Source: Steroidobacteraceae bacterium
GTDB lineage: Bacteria; Pseudomonadota; Gammaproteobacteria; Steroidobacterales; Steroidobacteraceae
DNA length: 57,184 bases
Direction of reading: 5' to 3'
NCBI GenBank assembly: GCA_019634895.1
Contig: JAHCAM010000014.1
Location: forward strand, 1 to 57,184
Shown here: positions 31,142 to 44,744 of the stretch, piece by piece
How positions within the stretch are numbered: the first letter of the stretch is position 1
Layout of the letters: each line of letters opens with the position of its first letter
The notes under the pieces: generated by a model
Told to the model about the DNA's origin: nothing
The model's input: only the letters and a program-made list of their open reading frames with translations
Database searches by the model: none
Program-made: the position numbers and the translations under genes

Positions 31142-34100
31142 CTAGCCGACCGCCGCCATCCGGACGGCTTCGTCCACGTCCACCGCGACCAGCCGCGACA
31201 CGCCGGGCTCGCCCATCGTCACGCCGATCAGGTGGCCGGCGAGCTCCATCGTGCTCTTGTTGTGCGTGATGAAGATGAACTGCACGCGCTCCGACATGTC
31301 GCGCACGATGTCGCAGAAGCGGCTGACGTTGTTGTCGTCGAGCGGAGCGTCGACCTCGTCGAGCAGGCAGAATGGCGCGGGATTCAGCTCGAAGATCGAG
31401 AACACGAGCGCGACCGCGGTCAGCGCCTTCTCGCCTCCGGAGAGCTGGTGGATCGTGCTGTTGCGCTTTCCCGGGGGCCGCGCCATGACCGCGACGCCCG
31501 CCGTCAGCAGGTCGTCGCCGACCAGCTCGAGGTAGGCGGCCCCGCCGCCGAACAGGCGCGGGAACTTTTCCTTCAGGCCGGCGTTGATGCGATCGAACGT
31601 GTCCTGGAAGCGCGCGCGCGTCTCGCGGTCGATCTTGCGGATCGCCTGGTCCAGCGTGCTGAGCGCATCCGTGAGATCGGCGAACTGCCGGTCCAGGTAC
31701 TCCTTGCGCTCCGACTGCTCCTTGAGTTCCTCGATCGAGGCCAGGTTGACCGCCCCCAGGCGCTCGATCTTCTCGCCGATCTCGGCGAGTTGCTGGTCCC
31801 AGCCCGCGACCGTCGCATCCTCCGGCAGCGCCGCCGTCAGCGGACCGAGGTCGAAATGCGTCGCCGTGAACTGCTCCAGCAGCGACTCGCGGCGCACGCG
31901 CGCCTCCTGCATCCCGAGGCTCACCTCGGCAAGCGACGCGCGCGCCGAATCCACCGATCCTTCCGACTTCTGCCGGCCGATATCGAGTTCGCGCACCTGC
32001 GCGTCGGCATCCTCGACTGCGCGGCGCGCGGCTGCGAGTTCCTGTTCGACCGACAGCCGCTGCTCGAGGTACTGCTGCAACTGCCGCTCGAGGGCAGCGA
32101 ACGGTTGCTCGCCGTCCGCCAGCTGCCGTTCCAGGTCCGACTTGCGCGATTCCTGCTGGCGCGACTGCTCGCTGACGCGATCGAGGCTGGTGCGCAGCGT
32201 CGCAAGCGTCGAGCGCTGCGACTCGACGCGGATCGCGACCTGCTGGGCGGCATCCTGCAGGCCGGCGTGGCGCTCGCGCGCCGCGGCAAGTCCCTGACGC
32301 AGCGCCTCGCGTTCGCGCTCCAGCTCGGGCCGCCGCTGCTCGAGCGCCCGCAGGCGCGACTGCGCGCCATCCAGCCGCTGGCGCGAGCCGCGGATCTCCT
32401 GCTCGTCGCGCTCGATTTCGCCGGCCGCCTGCGCGAGGTCGGCGGCAATGCGGGCGATCCGTTCGGCCGCCTGCTGCGTGCGCGAACGGATCGCCTCGTG
32501 GGCGCCGCGCACGTTGACGAGATCGTGATGCAGCCGGTTCACGGCTGCATGCAACTCGTCGCGCCGCGCGTCGAGTGCCGCCACCCGCATGCGCTGATCG
32601 ACCAGCCCCCGGTCGAGTTCCTGCACCCTCGCTTCTTCCGCCGCCATGGCCGCCTGCAGCCGCCGCAGTTCCTGCTCGCGCGCGATCACTCCCGAGTGCC
32701 CCGCATCGCTGCGCGCCACGCGCAGCCAGTCGCGCCCGATCCAGACCCCGTCCCTGGTGATCACGGACTGACCGGGACGCAGCGCGCGCCGCCGGCTGAG
32801 CGCCTGCGCCAGCGATTCGACCGCGACGATGCCGTCGAGCAGCCCCGCGACCACACCGGGACCCGTCACGTGCGCCAGCAGGCTGTCGGCAGGCGCCTTG
32901 CCGGAGGGTGCCGGCGCCAGTTCCGCGATCGTCAGCTGCCCCCCGTCGATCCGGCTGGCAGCATCCGCAATGCCGTCCAGGCCCTCGACACAAACCGCCT
33001 CGAGATAGCCGCCGAGCGCCGTCTCCGCGGCCCGCTCCCAGCCTTTCTCGACATCCAGTTGCTGGGCCAGGCGCGGGCGTCGATCGAGCTGGTGGCTGCC
33101 GAGCCAGTCCGCGACGATTCCCTGCGCGTGGCCGAGCGCGGCCTTCTGCAGCGCCTCGACGGTCAGCAATTCACCGCGCACCGCCTGCAGCCGCACCTTG
33201 GCGGCGTCGAGTGCGGCGGAGGCGTCGCGCTCGGCATCGCGCATCGACTGCAGTTCGCCAAGGGTCGCATCCAGCTCGCGCTGCGCCTCGGCGCCGCGAT
33301 CGCGTGCCTGCCGCTCGGCCGCCGCAAACTCATCCGGCTTCGCTCCGGCCACGCTCTGCTCGAGCTGCGCCTGTTCCTCGGCCAGTCGCCCGCGCTGCGA
33401 CACGAGCCGCGCGAGCCCGGCCTCGATCTGCCCGATGCGCGCCTGTTCGACCTGCGCCTGCTGCGTCGCCTCGGCGAAGTCCCGGGCGAACGACTCCGCC
33501 CGCAGCTGCCCGCCGGCCATCGCCGATTCGGCGGCGGCCAGCGCGGCGCGCGCCTCTTCCTCCCGGCTGCGCGCCGCGGACAGGTCCGGTTCCGCGCGCG
33601 CAAGCGCTTCCGAGAGCTCCTGCAGCTGCTGCCGGTCGCGGCCGACCAGCACGCGGGACTCGGCGAGTTCGCCGGTAATGCGCTCGAGGTCGCCGCGCTG
33701 GCGCTGGCGCAGCTCGCGGGCATGCTGCAGCGCCTGCTCCGTGCGGGTCGCGTCCGCTCCCGCCTGGTAGTAGCGCTCCTGTACCGCTGCGAGCGCATCG
33801 GTGCAGCCGGCATGGCGGGCGCGTGCACGCTCGACCTGCGCCTCGGCCGCGCGCAGCCCGGCAATCGCTGCCTGCAACTCCGTCTCGCGCTGCGACGACA
33901 GCGAATGGCGGCCGGCCAGGTCGCTGTCGAGGTCGCGGATCCGCAGCGCGAGCAGCTCGGCCTGCAGTCGCCGTTGCCGATCGCGGTGCTCCTGGTAGCG
34001 GCGCGCGACCCCCGCCTGACGCTGCAGGTGGCGGATCTGCTTGTCCACCTCCTCGCGCAGGTCGTTCAGGCGGTCGAGGTTCTCGCGCGTGTGCGAAATG

Positions 34101-34648
34101 CGGTTTTCGGTCTCGCGCCGGCGGTCCTTGTAGCGCGAGATGCCGGCCGCCTCCTCGACGAAGGCGCGCATGTCCTCGGCGCGCGCCTCGATCAGGCGCG
34201 AGATCATGCCCTGCTCGATGATCGCGTAGCTGCGCGACCCCAGGCCCGTGCCGAGGAACAGGTGCGTAATGTCCTTGCGCCGGCACTTCGAGCCATTGAT
34301 GTAATAGGTGGAATTGCCGTCGCGGGAAACCGAGCGCTTGAGCGCGACCTCCGCATAGCCCGCGTAGGGGCCGGCGATCTTGCCGTCGGCGTTGTCGAAC
34401 ACGAGTTCGACCGAGCAGCTGCCGACGGGCTTGCGGCCGCGCGAGCCGTTGAAGATCACGTCGGTCATCGAGTCGCCGCGCAGGTGCTTGGCGGAAATCT
34501 CGCCCATGACCCAGCGCACTGCGTCGATGATGTTGGACTTGCCGCAGCCGTTCGGCCCCACGACGCCGGTCAGGTTGGCGGGGAAACTGACGGTGGTGGG
34601 GTCGACAAATGACTTGAATCCGGCGAGTTTTATCCTGGCGAGGCGCAT
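31142..34648 (-). CDS. smc: Chromosome segregation protein SMC
   Basis: A 1168-residue SMC ATPase that organises and segregates the chromosome with ScpA and ScpB. Walker A is GPNGCGKSN at residues 31-39. Coiled coils flank a hinge at about 515-660. The ABC signature LSGGEKALTAVALVF is near residue 1068 and Walker B is FCLLDEVDAPLDDNN. The ATG at 34648 gives the standard start MRLARIKLAGFKSFVDPT. The partners scpA and scpB lie at 16.7-18.3 kb. A -10-like TACACT ends seven bases upstream. Confidence 0.98.
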   Translation of the reverse strand: MRLARIKLAGFKSFVDPTTVSFPANLTGVVGPNGCGKSNIIDAVRWVMGEISAKHLRGDSMTDVIFNGSRGRKPVGSCSVELVFDNADGKIAGPYAGYAEVALKRSVSRDGNSTYYINGSKCRRKDITHLFLGTGLGSRSYAIIEQGMISRLIEARAEDMRAFVEEAAGISRYKDRRRETENRISHTRENLDRLNDLREEVDKQIRHLQRQAGVARRYQEHRDRQRRLQAELLALRIRDLDSDLAGRHSLSSQRETELQAAIAGLRAAEAQVERARARHAGCTDALAAVQERYYQAGADATRTEQALQHARELRQRQRGDLERITGELAESRVLVGRDRQQLQELSEALARAEPDLSAARSREEEARAALAAAESAMAGGQLRAESFARDFAEATQQAQVEQARIGQIEAGLARLVSQRGRLAEEQAQLEQSVAGAKPDEFAAAERQARDRGAEAQRELDATLGELQSMRDAERDASAALDAAKVRLQAVRGELLTVEALQKAALGHAQGIVADWLGSHQLDRRPRLAQQLDVEKGWERAAETALGGYLEAVCVEGLDGIADAASRIDGGQLTIAELAPAPSGKAPADSLLAHVTGPGVVAGLLDGIVAVESLAQALSRRRALRPGQSVITRDGVWIGRDWLRVARSDAGHSGVIAREQELRRLQAAMAAEEARVQELDRGLVDQRMRVAALDARRDELHAAVNRLHHDLVNVRGAHEAIRSRTQQAAERIARIAADLAQAAGEIERDEQEIRGSRQRLDGAQSRLRALEQRRPELEREREALRQGLAAARERHAGLQDAAQQVAIRVESQRSTLATLRTSLDRVSEQSRQQESRKSDLERQLADGEQPFAALERQLQQYLEQRLSVEQELAAARRAVEDADAQVRELDIGRQKSEGSVDSARASLAEVSLGMQEARVRRESLLEQFTATHFDLGPLTAALPEDATVAGWDQQLAEIGEKIERLGAVNLASIEELKEQSERKEYLDRQFADLTDALSTLDQAIRKIDRETRARFQDTFDRINAGLKEKFPRLFGGGAAYLELVGDDLLTAGVAVMARPPGKRNSTIHQLSGGEKALTAVALVFSIFELNPAPFCLLDEVDAPLDDNNVSRFCDIVRDMSERVQFIFITHNKSTMELAGHLIGVTMGEPGVSRLVAVDVDEAVRMAAVG

Positions 34649-34655
34649 TCGGCCT

Positions 34656-34661
34656 AGTGTA
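34656..34661 (-). promoter_or_regulatory. Candidate -10 box of smc
   Basis: TACACT on the minus strand (four of six) ends seven bases before the smc ATG, giving a very short or absent leader. No -35 match is seen. Confidence 0.25.
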
Positions 34662-34702
34662 GATTAACCGCCCGCGATTGACGACGACCGGGAAGATCCT
34701 GC

Positions 34703-35095
34703 ATGAGCCGCCAGGCGCCCACCGGCGACCTCGACACGTTTCCGAATCCGGAAACGGGCCGCGACTACACGATCCGCATGCGCATGCCGGAGTTCACCTG
34801 CCTGTGCCCGCGCACCGGCCAGCCGGATTTCGCGACGCTCGACCTCGAATACGTGCCCGACGCGCTGTGCGTGGAGCTGAAGTCGCTCAAGCTCTACATC
34901 TGGTCGTTCCGCGACCGCGGCGCCTTCCACGAGGCGGTGACCAACGAGATCGCGAACCGCCTGGTCGCGCTGCTGGACCCGCGCTTCCTGCGCCTGACGG
35001 CGCAGTTCAACGTGCGCGGCGGCATCTACACGACGGTGATCGCCGAGCACCGCAGGCCAGGCTGGACTGCGCCGCAGCCGCTGGCCTTGCCCTGA
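34703..35095 (+). CDS. queF: NADPH-dependent 7-cyano-7-deazaguanine reductase, short type
   Basis: Reduces preQ0 to preQ1 in queuosine synthesis. The 130-residue protein is the single-domain (YkvM-like) type. The catalytic cysteine is in [19 protein letters not shown], with the following aspartate, and the QueF motif appears as [30 protein letters not shown] lies near the end. It stands alone, divergent from smc across 54 bases, with no other queuosine genes in the window. A short E. coli-like bimodular form is excluded by length. Confidence 0.96.
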   Translation: MSRQAPTGDLDTFPNPETGRDYTIRMRMPEFTCLCPRTGQPDFATLDLEYVPDALCVELKSLKLYIWSFRDRGAFHEAVTNEIANRLVALLDPRFLRLTAQFNVRGGIYTTVIAEHRRPGWTAPQPLALP

Positions 35096-35152
35096 TCCGG
35101 CATGTGTGCCCTGCGCGACGCCGATAAGACTGGACCCCGGGAGAACCGAGGC

Positions 35153-35158
35153 TATAAT
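35153..35158 (+). promoter_or_regulatory. Candidate -10 box of dksA
   Basis: A perfect TATAAT lies 34 bases before the dksA ATG. The expected leader is about 27 bases. The -35 region at 17 bases upstream is poor (CTGGAC). Confidence 0.5.
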
Positions 35159-35191
35159 CCCGCGCTCGACTGAACGGGCCCGGAGAAATTG

Positions 35192-35986
35192 ATGCCAGGC
35201 AAGAAGGCCGCAAGATCCAGAAAACCCGCGAAAAAGGCCGCCGCGCGCAAGGCGCCGGCGCCGCGCAGGGTCGCGAAACCGGCCCGCAGGACCAGGTCCG
35301 CGGCCGCCCGCGCCAAGCCGGCCAAGACAGCCGTAGCCAAGCCCCAGAAGGTCGTCCGGCCGGCAGCCGCCGCACGCCCCACCGCCAAGGCAGCGCCCGC
35401 CCGCGAGCCGGCGATCCTGAAACCGAAGACCGCCGCGACGTTCACCCAGGTCGCCGAGGGGCGTCCGACACCTGCGGCGCTCCCGCTGCGCCTCGCTGCC
35501 CGCAGGCCCGGCCTCGACGACGACGAAGAAGGCGGCACCGGCCACAATCTCCTGCTCGGCCCGCGCAACGTCCGCCCGTACCGCGAGCGCAAGGGCGAGC
35601 AGTACATGAGCCGCGACCAGCTCGACCATTTCCGCGGCATCCTCAGCAACTGGAAGCGCGACCTGATGGAAGAGGTCGACCGCACCATGTCGCACATGAA
35701 GGACGAGGCGGCGAACCCGCCCGACCCGAATGACCGCGCGACGCTGGAGTCGGAGTTCGCGCTCGAACTGCGCACGCGCGACCGCGAACGCAAGCTGATC
35801 CGGAAGATCGAGGAAGCGTTGAATCGCATCGACGACGGCAGCTACGGCTACTGCATCGAGACCGGGGAGCCGATCGGCGTCAAGCGCCTCGAGGCCCGGC
35901 CGGTCGCGACACTGTGCATCGAAGCCCAGGAACGGCGTGAGCGGCGCGAGAAGCAGTACGGCGACCGGGACGACTGGTACCGCTGA
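35192..35986 (+). CDS. dksA: RNA polymerase-binding protein DksA with long basic N-terminal tail
   Basis: A 264-residue protein; E. coli DksA has 151. The last roughly 135 residues are the DksA core: YMSRDQLDHFRGILSNWKRD, the coiled-coil tip PDPNDRAT, and LELRTRDRERKLIRKIEEAL. The zinc-finger region keeps only two of four cysteines: Cys221, Thr224, Cys242, Ala245. This C-x2-T...C-x2-A pattern is that of zinc-independent DksA proteins such as Pseudomonas DksA2. Residues 1 to about 85 are Lys/Ala/Pro/Arg-rich and resemble histone H1-like tails. DksA works with ppGpp at the polymerase secondary channel. ATG 35192 is preferred to TTG 35189. The 3' end overlaps gluQ by 50 bases. Confidence 0.93.
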   Translation: MPGKKAARSRKPAKKAAARKAPAPRRVAKPARRTRSAAARAKPAKTAVAKPQKVVRPAAAARPTAKAAPAREPAILKPKTAATFTQVAEGRPTPAALPLRLAARRPGLDDDEEGGTGHNLLLGPRNVRPYRERKGEQYMSRDQLDHFRGILSNWKRDLMEEVDRTMSHMKDEAANPPDPNDRATLESEFALELRTRDRERKLIRKIEEALNRIDDGSYGYCIETGEPIGVKRLEARPVATLCIEAQERRERREKQYGDRDDWYR

Positions 35987-36908
35987 CGCGCGGCCCTGCG
36001 GCCGTTTCGCCCCGACCCCCTCCGGACCCCTGCACCTCGGATCGCTGCTGGCGGCGGCAGGCAGCTACCTCAGTGCGCGCAGCCAGGGCGGACGCTGGCT
36101 GCTCAGGATCGACGACCTCGACCGCGACCGCTGCATCCCCGGCATGGCCGATCAGTTCGTCGCGACGCTCGCCGAATTCGGCTTCGAGTGGGATGGAAAC
36201 GTCGAATTCCAGTCCAATGGAAGCGATTTCCATGCTGCGGCGCTGGCCCGGCTCCAGCAGGACGGCCATTGCTATGCCTGCAGCTGCAGCCGCTCCAGGG
36301 TCGCCGCGCTCGCCCAGGACCCGGACAGCGAGCCCGTCTATCCCGGTACCTGCCGCGACGACCCCAGGGCCGGCAGCGGCCCGCACGCAATTCGTTTCCA
36401 CATCGATCCGGCTCAGCCGCCGGTCGAGTTCGAGGATGCCTGGCAGGGCACGGTACGGCAGGACTGCGCGCGGGAAGCCGGCGACTTCGTGATCCGGCGC
36501 CGGGACGGCTTCGCGGCCTACCACCTCGCCGTGACCGTGGACGACGCACGTCAGGGCGTCACGGAGGTCGTCAGGGGCGCGGACCTGCTGGCGTCCACCC
36601 CGCGCCAGATCCTGCTGCAGCGGGCGCTGGGCTTGCCGACGCCACGCTACGGTCACCTGCCGCTGCTGACCGAGCCGGACGGGCGCAAGCTCGCCAAATC
36701 GCGCCGGGCCCTGCCACTGTCCGCGGCGGCGGCGTCTCCGCAACTGTGGGAAGTGCTCGGCTGGCTCGAACAGGAGCCGCCGGCTGCGCTTGCGAACGCG
36801 CCGATCGCCGGGATCTGGGCCTGGGCCTTCGAGAACTGGCGCCCCGAGCGTCTCGTGGGGCGCCGGGAGCGGCGCCTGACCGCGCCGCCGGGAGCTCCGG
36901 CCGCCTAG
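35937..36908 (+). CDS. gluQ: Glutamyl-Q tRNA(Asp) synthetase
   Basis: A truncated GluRS paralogue that attaches glutamate to queuosine in tRNA(Asp). It has the HIGH-type motif in [20 protein letters not shown], zinc ligands [10 protein letters not shown]...YPGTCRDD, and the KMSKS equivalent [11 protein letters not shown]. The 323 residues end where the anticodon-binding domain of GluRS would begin. The only usable start is GTG at 35937, 50 bases inside dksA, a common arrangement for this pair. QueF in the same window supplies the same modification pathway. Its TAG shares a CTAG palindrome with the pnp stop. Confidence 0.95.
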   Translation: MSGARSSTATGTTGTADARPCGRFAPTPSGPLHLGSLLAAAGSYLSARSQGGRWLLRIDDLDRDRCIPGMADQFVATLAEFGFEWDGNVEFQSNGSDFHAAALARLQQDGHCYACSCSRSRVAALAQDPDSEPVYPGTCRDDPRAGSGPHAIRFHIDPAQPPVEFEDAWQGTVRQDCAREAGDFVIRRRDGFAAYHLAVTVDDARQGVTEVVRGADLLASTPRQILLQRALGLPTPRYGHLPLLTEPDGRKLAKSRRALPLSAAAASPQLWEVLGWLEQEPPAALANAPIAGIWAWAFENWRPERLVGRRERRLTAPPGAPAA

Positions 36909-38989
36909 GCTACGCCGCGCATCGACAGGCGCACGCGGCCCTGGCGGTCCACCTCGAGCACCTTGACCTTCACGACGTCGCCTTCCTTGAGCTTGTCGCT
37001 GACGCGCTCGACCCGCTCCTCGGAGATCTGCGAGATGTGCACGAGGCCGTCGCGGCCCGGGAGGATGGCGACGAAAGCGCCGAAATCCATCAGCCGCACG
37101 ACCTTGCCCTCGTAGACCCTCCCGACCTCGACGTCGGCCGTGATCATCTCGATCCGGCGCAACGCCTCGCGGCCCGAGGCCGCGTCGACCGACGCGATCT
37201 TGACGGTGCCGTCGTTCTCGATGTCGATCGTGGCGCCGGTTTCCTCGGTGATCTGGCGGATGACCGATCCGCCCTTGCCGATCACGTCGCGGATCTTCTC
37301 CGGGTCGATCTTGATGGTGACGATGGTCGGCGCCCACTCGGACATCTGCGGCCGCGCCTTGTCGAGCACCTTGTTCATCTCGCCCAGGATGTGCAGGCGG
37401 CCGGCCCTGGCCTGTTCCAGCGCGGACTTCATGATCTCGGCGGTGATGCCGTTGATCTTGATGTCCATCTGCAGCGCCGTGACGCCGTCCTTGGTGCCGG
37501 CGACCTTGAAATCCATGTCGCCGAGGTGGTCTTCGTCGCCCAGGATGTCGGTCAGGACGGCGAAACGCTCGCCCTCCTTGACCAGGCCCATCGCGACGCC
37601 CGCGACGGGGCCCTTGAGCGGGACGCCCGCGTCCATCAGCGCAAGGCTCGTGCCACAGACGGTCGCCATCGAGCTCGAGCCGTTGGACTCGAGCACTTCG
37701 GACACGACGCGCAGGACGTACGGGAACTCCAGGAGGTTCGGCATGACGGCATTGATGCCCCGCCGGGCGAGGTTGCCGTGACCGATCTCGCGGCGCTTGG
37801 GCGAACCCATGAAGCCGGTTTCGCCGACCGAGAACGGCGGGAAGTTGTAGTGCAGCATGAATGGTTCGCGCCGCTCACCGGCCAGCGCGTCGATGATCTG
37901 CGCATCGCGGCCGGTGCCGAGCGTCGTGGTGACCAGCGCCTGCGTCTCGCCGCGCGTGAAGATCGCGGAGCCGTGAGTGCGGGGCAACGCGCCGACCTCG
38001 ATCGTGATCGGCCGGACCGTGCGCAGGTCGCGGCCGTCGATGCGCGGCTTGCCGTCGAGGATGAAGTCGCGGACCAGGCGGTACTCCAGGTCGTGCAGTT
38101 CGGCCGAGACCTGGTCCTTCGTGTACAGCGGAGCGTCGCCACCGGACAGCGCCGCCACTACGGACTGGCGTATCTCCGCCAGGCGCATCACGCGCGCCTG
38201 CTTGACGACGAGGCCGTAGGCCTCGGTGAGCGCGGCCTTCGCCTGGGCGGCGACGGCCTGCTTCAGCGCGACGTTCTCCTCCGGCGCCTTCCAGTCCCAG
38301 CGCGGCTTGCCGGCTTCGGCGGCGAGCTTGTTGATCGCGCCGATCGCGGTCTGCATCTGTTCATGGCCGAACAGGACCGCACCCAGCATGACGTCCTCGG
38401 GCAGGCAGTTGGCCTCGGACTCGACCATCAGCACGGCGTCCGCGGTGCCGGCCACCACCAGGTCGAGATCCGACTCGGTCTTCACCTGGGTCGTGGTCGG
38501 GTTCAGCAGGTAGGTTCCATTGCGAAAGCCGACGCGGGCGGCGGCGATCGGCGCCGAAAAAGGGATGCCGGAGATGGCGAGCGCCGCGGAGGCGCCGATC
38601 AGCGACGGAATGTCGGAGTCGATCTCGGGATCCAGCGACAGCACGGTCGCGACGATCTGCACTTCGTTGTAGAAGCCCTCCGGGAACAGCGGCCGGATCG
38701 GGCGATCGATCAGGCGGGAGGTCAGCACTTCCTTTTCGGAGGGGCGGCCCTCGCGCTTGAAGAAGCCGCCCGGGATCTTGCCGGCGGCGTAGGTCTTCTC
38801 GACGTAGTTGACGGTCAGCGGGAAGAAATCCCGCCCGGCAACCGCTTCGCGCCTGCCGACCGCGGTGACGAGCACCACGGTGTCTCCCATCGTGACGACG
38901 ACGGCGCCGTCTGATTGACGGGCCAGGCGGCCGGTCTCGATCGTGACCGGGTGCGCGCCGTAACTGAAAGTCTGCTTGGAAACGCTCAC
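36905..38989 (-). CDS. pnp: Polyribonucleotide nucleotidyltransferase (PNPase)
   Basis: A 694-residue phosphorolytic 3'-5' exoribonuclease of the RNA degradosome. Two RNase PH domains (about 5-225 and 320-545) carry the active-site region [15 protein letters not shown] and [20 protein letters not shown]. The KH domain follows ([20 protein letters not shown]), then a C-terminal S1 domain (about 620-690, [20 protein letters not shown]). The start is GTG at 38989 with AGAGGA upstream. It is last in the rimP-nusA operon, after rpsO. Confidence 0.98.
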   Translation of the reverse strand: MSVSKQTFSYGAHPVTIETGRLARQSDGAVVVTMGDTVVLVTAVGRREAVAGRDFFPLTVNYVEKTYAAGKIPGGFFKREGRPSEKEVLTSRLIDRPIRPLFPEGFYNEVQIVATVLSLDPEIDSDIPSLIGASAALAISGIPFSAPIAAARVGFRNGTYLLNPTTTQVKTESDLDLVVAGTADAVLMVESEANCLPEDVMLGAVLFGHEQMQTAIGAINKLAAEAGKPRWDWKAPEENVALKQAVAAQAKAALTEAYGLVVKQARVMRLAEIRQSVVAALSGGDAPLYTKDQVSAELHDLEYRLVRDFILDGKPRIDGRDLRTVRPITIEVGALPRTHGSAIFTRGETQALVTTTLGTGRDAQIIDALAGERREPFMLHYNFPPFSVGETGFMGSPKRREIGHGNLARRGINAVMPNLLEFPYVLRVVSEVLESNGSSSMATVCGTSLALMDAGVPLKGPVAGVAMGLVKEGERFAVLTDILGDEDHLGDMDFKVAGTKDGVTALQMDIKINGITAEIMKSALEQARAGRLHILGEMNKVLDKARPQMSEWAPTIVTIKIDPEKIRDVIGKGGSVIRQITEETGATIDIENDGTVKIASVDAASGREALRRIEMITADVEVGRVYEGKVVRLMDFGAFVAILPGRDGLVHISQISEERVERVSDKLKEGDVVKVKVLEVDRQGRVRLSMRGVA

Positions 38990-39010
38990 GGATTTCCTCT
39001 GGGATCAGCC

Positions 39011-39051
39011 CCGATGTCAGGCCGCGCGCTGCCGGCAAAGGCAGGCATCGG
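39011..39051 (-). promoter_or_regulatory. Stem-loop in the rpsO-pnp spacer
   Basis: In the 73-base spacer a 6-bp outer stem (39011-39016 with 39046-39051, CCGATG/CATCGG) encloses a 5-bp stem (39029-39033 with 39040-39044, CTGCC/GGCAG). No T-tract follows, so it is not an intrinsic terminator. In E. coli the pnp leader forms a hairpin cut by RNase III, through which PNPase controls its own synthesis; a like role here is inference. Confidence 0.45.
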
Positions 39052-39062
39052 CCCGTTCTGCG

Positions 39063-39332
39063 CTAGCGGCGCAGGCCAAGTTCGTTGACGACCTTGGTGT
39101 ACCGCTCGGGGGCGTTGGCCTTGAGGTAATCCAGCAGCCGCCGGCGTTGTGCCACCATCTTCAGCAGGCCGCGCCGGGAGGCGTGGTCGCTCTTGTGCGT
39201 GGTGAAGTGCTCGGTCAGCCCGTTGATCCGCTCGGACAGCAATGCGATCTGCACTTCGGGCGACCCCGTGTCCTGCGGGGCGCGCCGGAACTTGCCGACA
39301 ACCTCGGCCTTGCGTGCATTCGTCAGAGGCAT
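39063..39332 (-). CDS. rpsO: 30S ribosomal protein S15
   Basis: An 89-residue primary 16S rRNA-binding protein, the same length as in E. coli. It has [40 protein letters not shown] and ends LGLRR. A GTG three codons upstream (39341) is an alternative with AGGG four bases before it; ATG 39332 gives the usual MPLTxxxK N-terminus. It sits between truB and pnp, 56 bases after truB. Confidence 0.97.
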   Translation of the reverse strand: MPLTNARKAEVVGKFRRAPQDTGSPEVQIALLSERINGLTEHFTTHKSDHASRRGLLKMVAQRRRLLDYLKANAPERYTKVVNELGLRR

Positions 39333-39388
39333 CTCGTTCACTTAACCCTTTTGAGAGCCGCGCATTGTACCCGCGGCCCCCTGTCCCC

Positions 39389-40330
39389 TCAAGCAGTTGC
39401 GCGGCCCGCTGCCGCCAGGTCGATCATGATCCGGTCGGGTGCCAGGCGGCGCCCCTCGGGCGTCATCTGTCCCACGCCCAGGAAGCGCCCCTCGCTGGCA
39501 TAGACGCGGACTTTGGCTCCCGGCGGGCCCGCCGCGAAGACCGGCTGACCCTGCAGGAAGCACGCCTGTTCCGCCACCCCCAGGCGCACGGCCGGCAGCG
39601 CCTCGAGCGCCGCATCCGGCGCCAGCAGCAAGGCGTCGAGGGTCGCGAAATCCCCGGCCGCCTGCTCCACCTCCCCGAGTCCATGCATGCGCGGCGACGC
39701 GAATGGCCCCAGCGACAGCCGGCGCAGGCGGGTGACATGCCCGACCGTGCCCAGCGCCCGGGCGATGTCCTCGGCCAGGGTCCGGACATAAGTGCCCTTG
39801 CTGCAGCGGGCCTCGAAGCGCAGCGTCGCCCCGGCCAGTTCCAGGAGATCCAGCCGATGGATGACGATGGGGCGCGGCGTGCGTTCGACCTCGACGCCCT
39901 TGCGCGCCAGCCGGTAGAGGCGTTCGCCGGCGTGCTTGAGCGCCGAGTACATCGGCGGGACCTGGGTCCGCTCCCCCTGGAACCCGGCGGCGACCCGCCG
40001 CACGGCGGCCGGATCGAGCGCCGGAACTTCCGCGCGCTCCACGGTCTCGCCCTCGCGGTCCCCGGTCGCGGTGCGCTCGCCGAGCGCGATCGTGACGTCG
40101 TAGGTCTTGTCCGCATCGAGCAGGAGCCCGCTCGCCTTGGTCGCCTGCCCGAGGCACACGGGCAGCAGGCCGCTCGCGAGCGGGTCCAGGCTGCCGGTGT
40201 GGCCCGCCTTGAGGGCCCGGTACGCGCGCCGGACGCGCTGCAGCGCGGCATTCGAGCTGAGACCCTCCGGCTTGTCGAGCAGCAGGATGCCGTCCACCTG
40301 CCGGCGCGCCGGCGCGTCCGGGCCGCTCAT
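39389..40330 (-). CDS. truB: tRNA pseudouridine(55) synthase
   Basis: A 313-residue enzyme that makes pseudouridine 55 in the tRNA T-loop. Motif I is GILLLDKPEGLSSNAALQ, and the catalytic aspartate is in GHTGSLDPLASGLLPVCLGQ. Other matches are YDVTIALGERTATGD and GTYVRTLAEDIARALG. A C-terminal PUA-like part follows (about 250-313). Its ATG overlaps the rbfA stop by four bases. Confidence 0.97.
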   Translation of the reverse strand: MSGPDAPARRQVDGILLLDKPEGLSSNAALQRVRRAYRALKAGHTGSLDPLASGLLPVCLGQATKASGLLLDADKTYDVTIALGERTATGDREGETVERAEVPALDPAAVRRVAAGFQGERTQVPPMYSALKHAGERLYRLARKGVEVERTPRPIVIHRLDLLELAGATLRFEARCSKGTYVRTLAEDIARALGTVGHVTRLRRLSLGPFASPRMHGLGEVEQAAGDFATLDALLLAPDAALEALPAVRLGVAEQACFLQGQPVFAAGPPGAKVRVYASEGRFLGVGQMTPEGRRLAPDRIMIDLAAAGRATA

Positions 40331-40716
40331 TCCCCTTCCGGTTCGTCGTCGACGCGGCGCCGGCGGTCGCTTTCGACCGCATCGTGGATCAGCGCCGACA
40401 GGCGGGCGCCGCGTTCGACGGAGTCGTCGACCTGGAAGTCCAGTTCCGGCGCGACCCGCAGTCGCATCTCGTTGCGCACCTGGTGGCGCAGGTAGCCGGC
40501 CGCATGGCGCAGCGCCTCGAGCGCCGCGGCGGCGTCGCCGACGCCGGCGAAGGGCGTGAAGTAGATGCGCGCATGCGAAAGGTCCTTCGAGACCTCGACG
40601 CCGGTGATGGTGACCAGGCCCACGCGCGGGTCCTTCACCTCGCGGCGCACGAGGTCGGAGAGCAGCCGCTTGAGCTGCTCCTCGATGCGGCGCGCCCTCG
40701 GAAACTCGCGTGGCAT
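40327..40716 (-). CDS. rbfA: Ribosome-binding factor A
   Basis: A 129-residue KH-like 16S maturation factor. It starts MPREFPRARRIEEQLKRLLS and contains REVKDPRVGLVTITGVEVSK and DLSHARIYFTPF, ending the core at LRVAPELDFQVDDSVERGAR. It helps process the 5' end of 16S rRNA and is needed for growth in the cold in E. coli. It begins two bases after the infB stop. The frame is open further upstream, but this ATG matches the family. Confidence 0.97.
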   Translation of the reverse strand: MPREFPRARRIEEQLKRLLSDLVRREVKDPRVGLVTITGVEVSKDLSHARIYFTPFAGVGDAAAALEALRHAAGYLRHQVRNEMRLRVAPELDFQVDDSVERGARLSALIHDAVESDRRRRVDDEPEGE

Positions 40717-40718
40717 GG

Positions 40719-43217
<2,499 letters not shown>

Positions 43218-43239
43218 CTGTGCCACCCTCCGCCGGGCC

Positions 43240-44742
<1,503 letters not shown>

Positions 44743-44744
44743 GC

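Noticed and set aside
34678..34683. TTGACG as the -35 of queF
   Set aside because: A -10 at the proper distance would fall inside or after the queF start codon.
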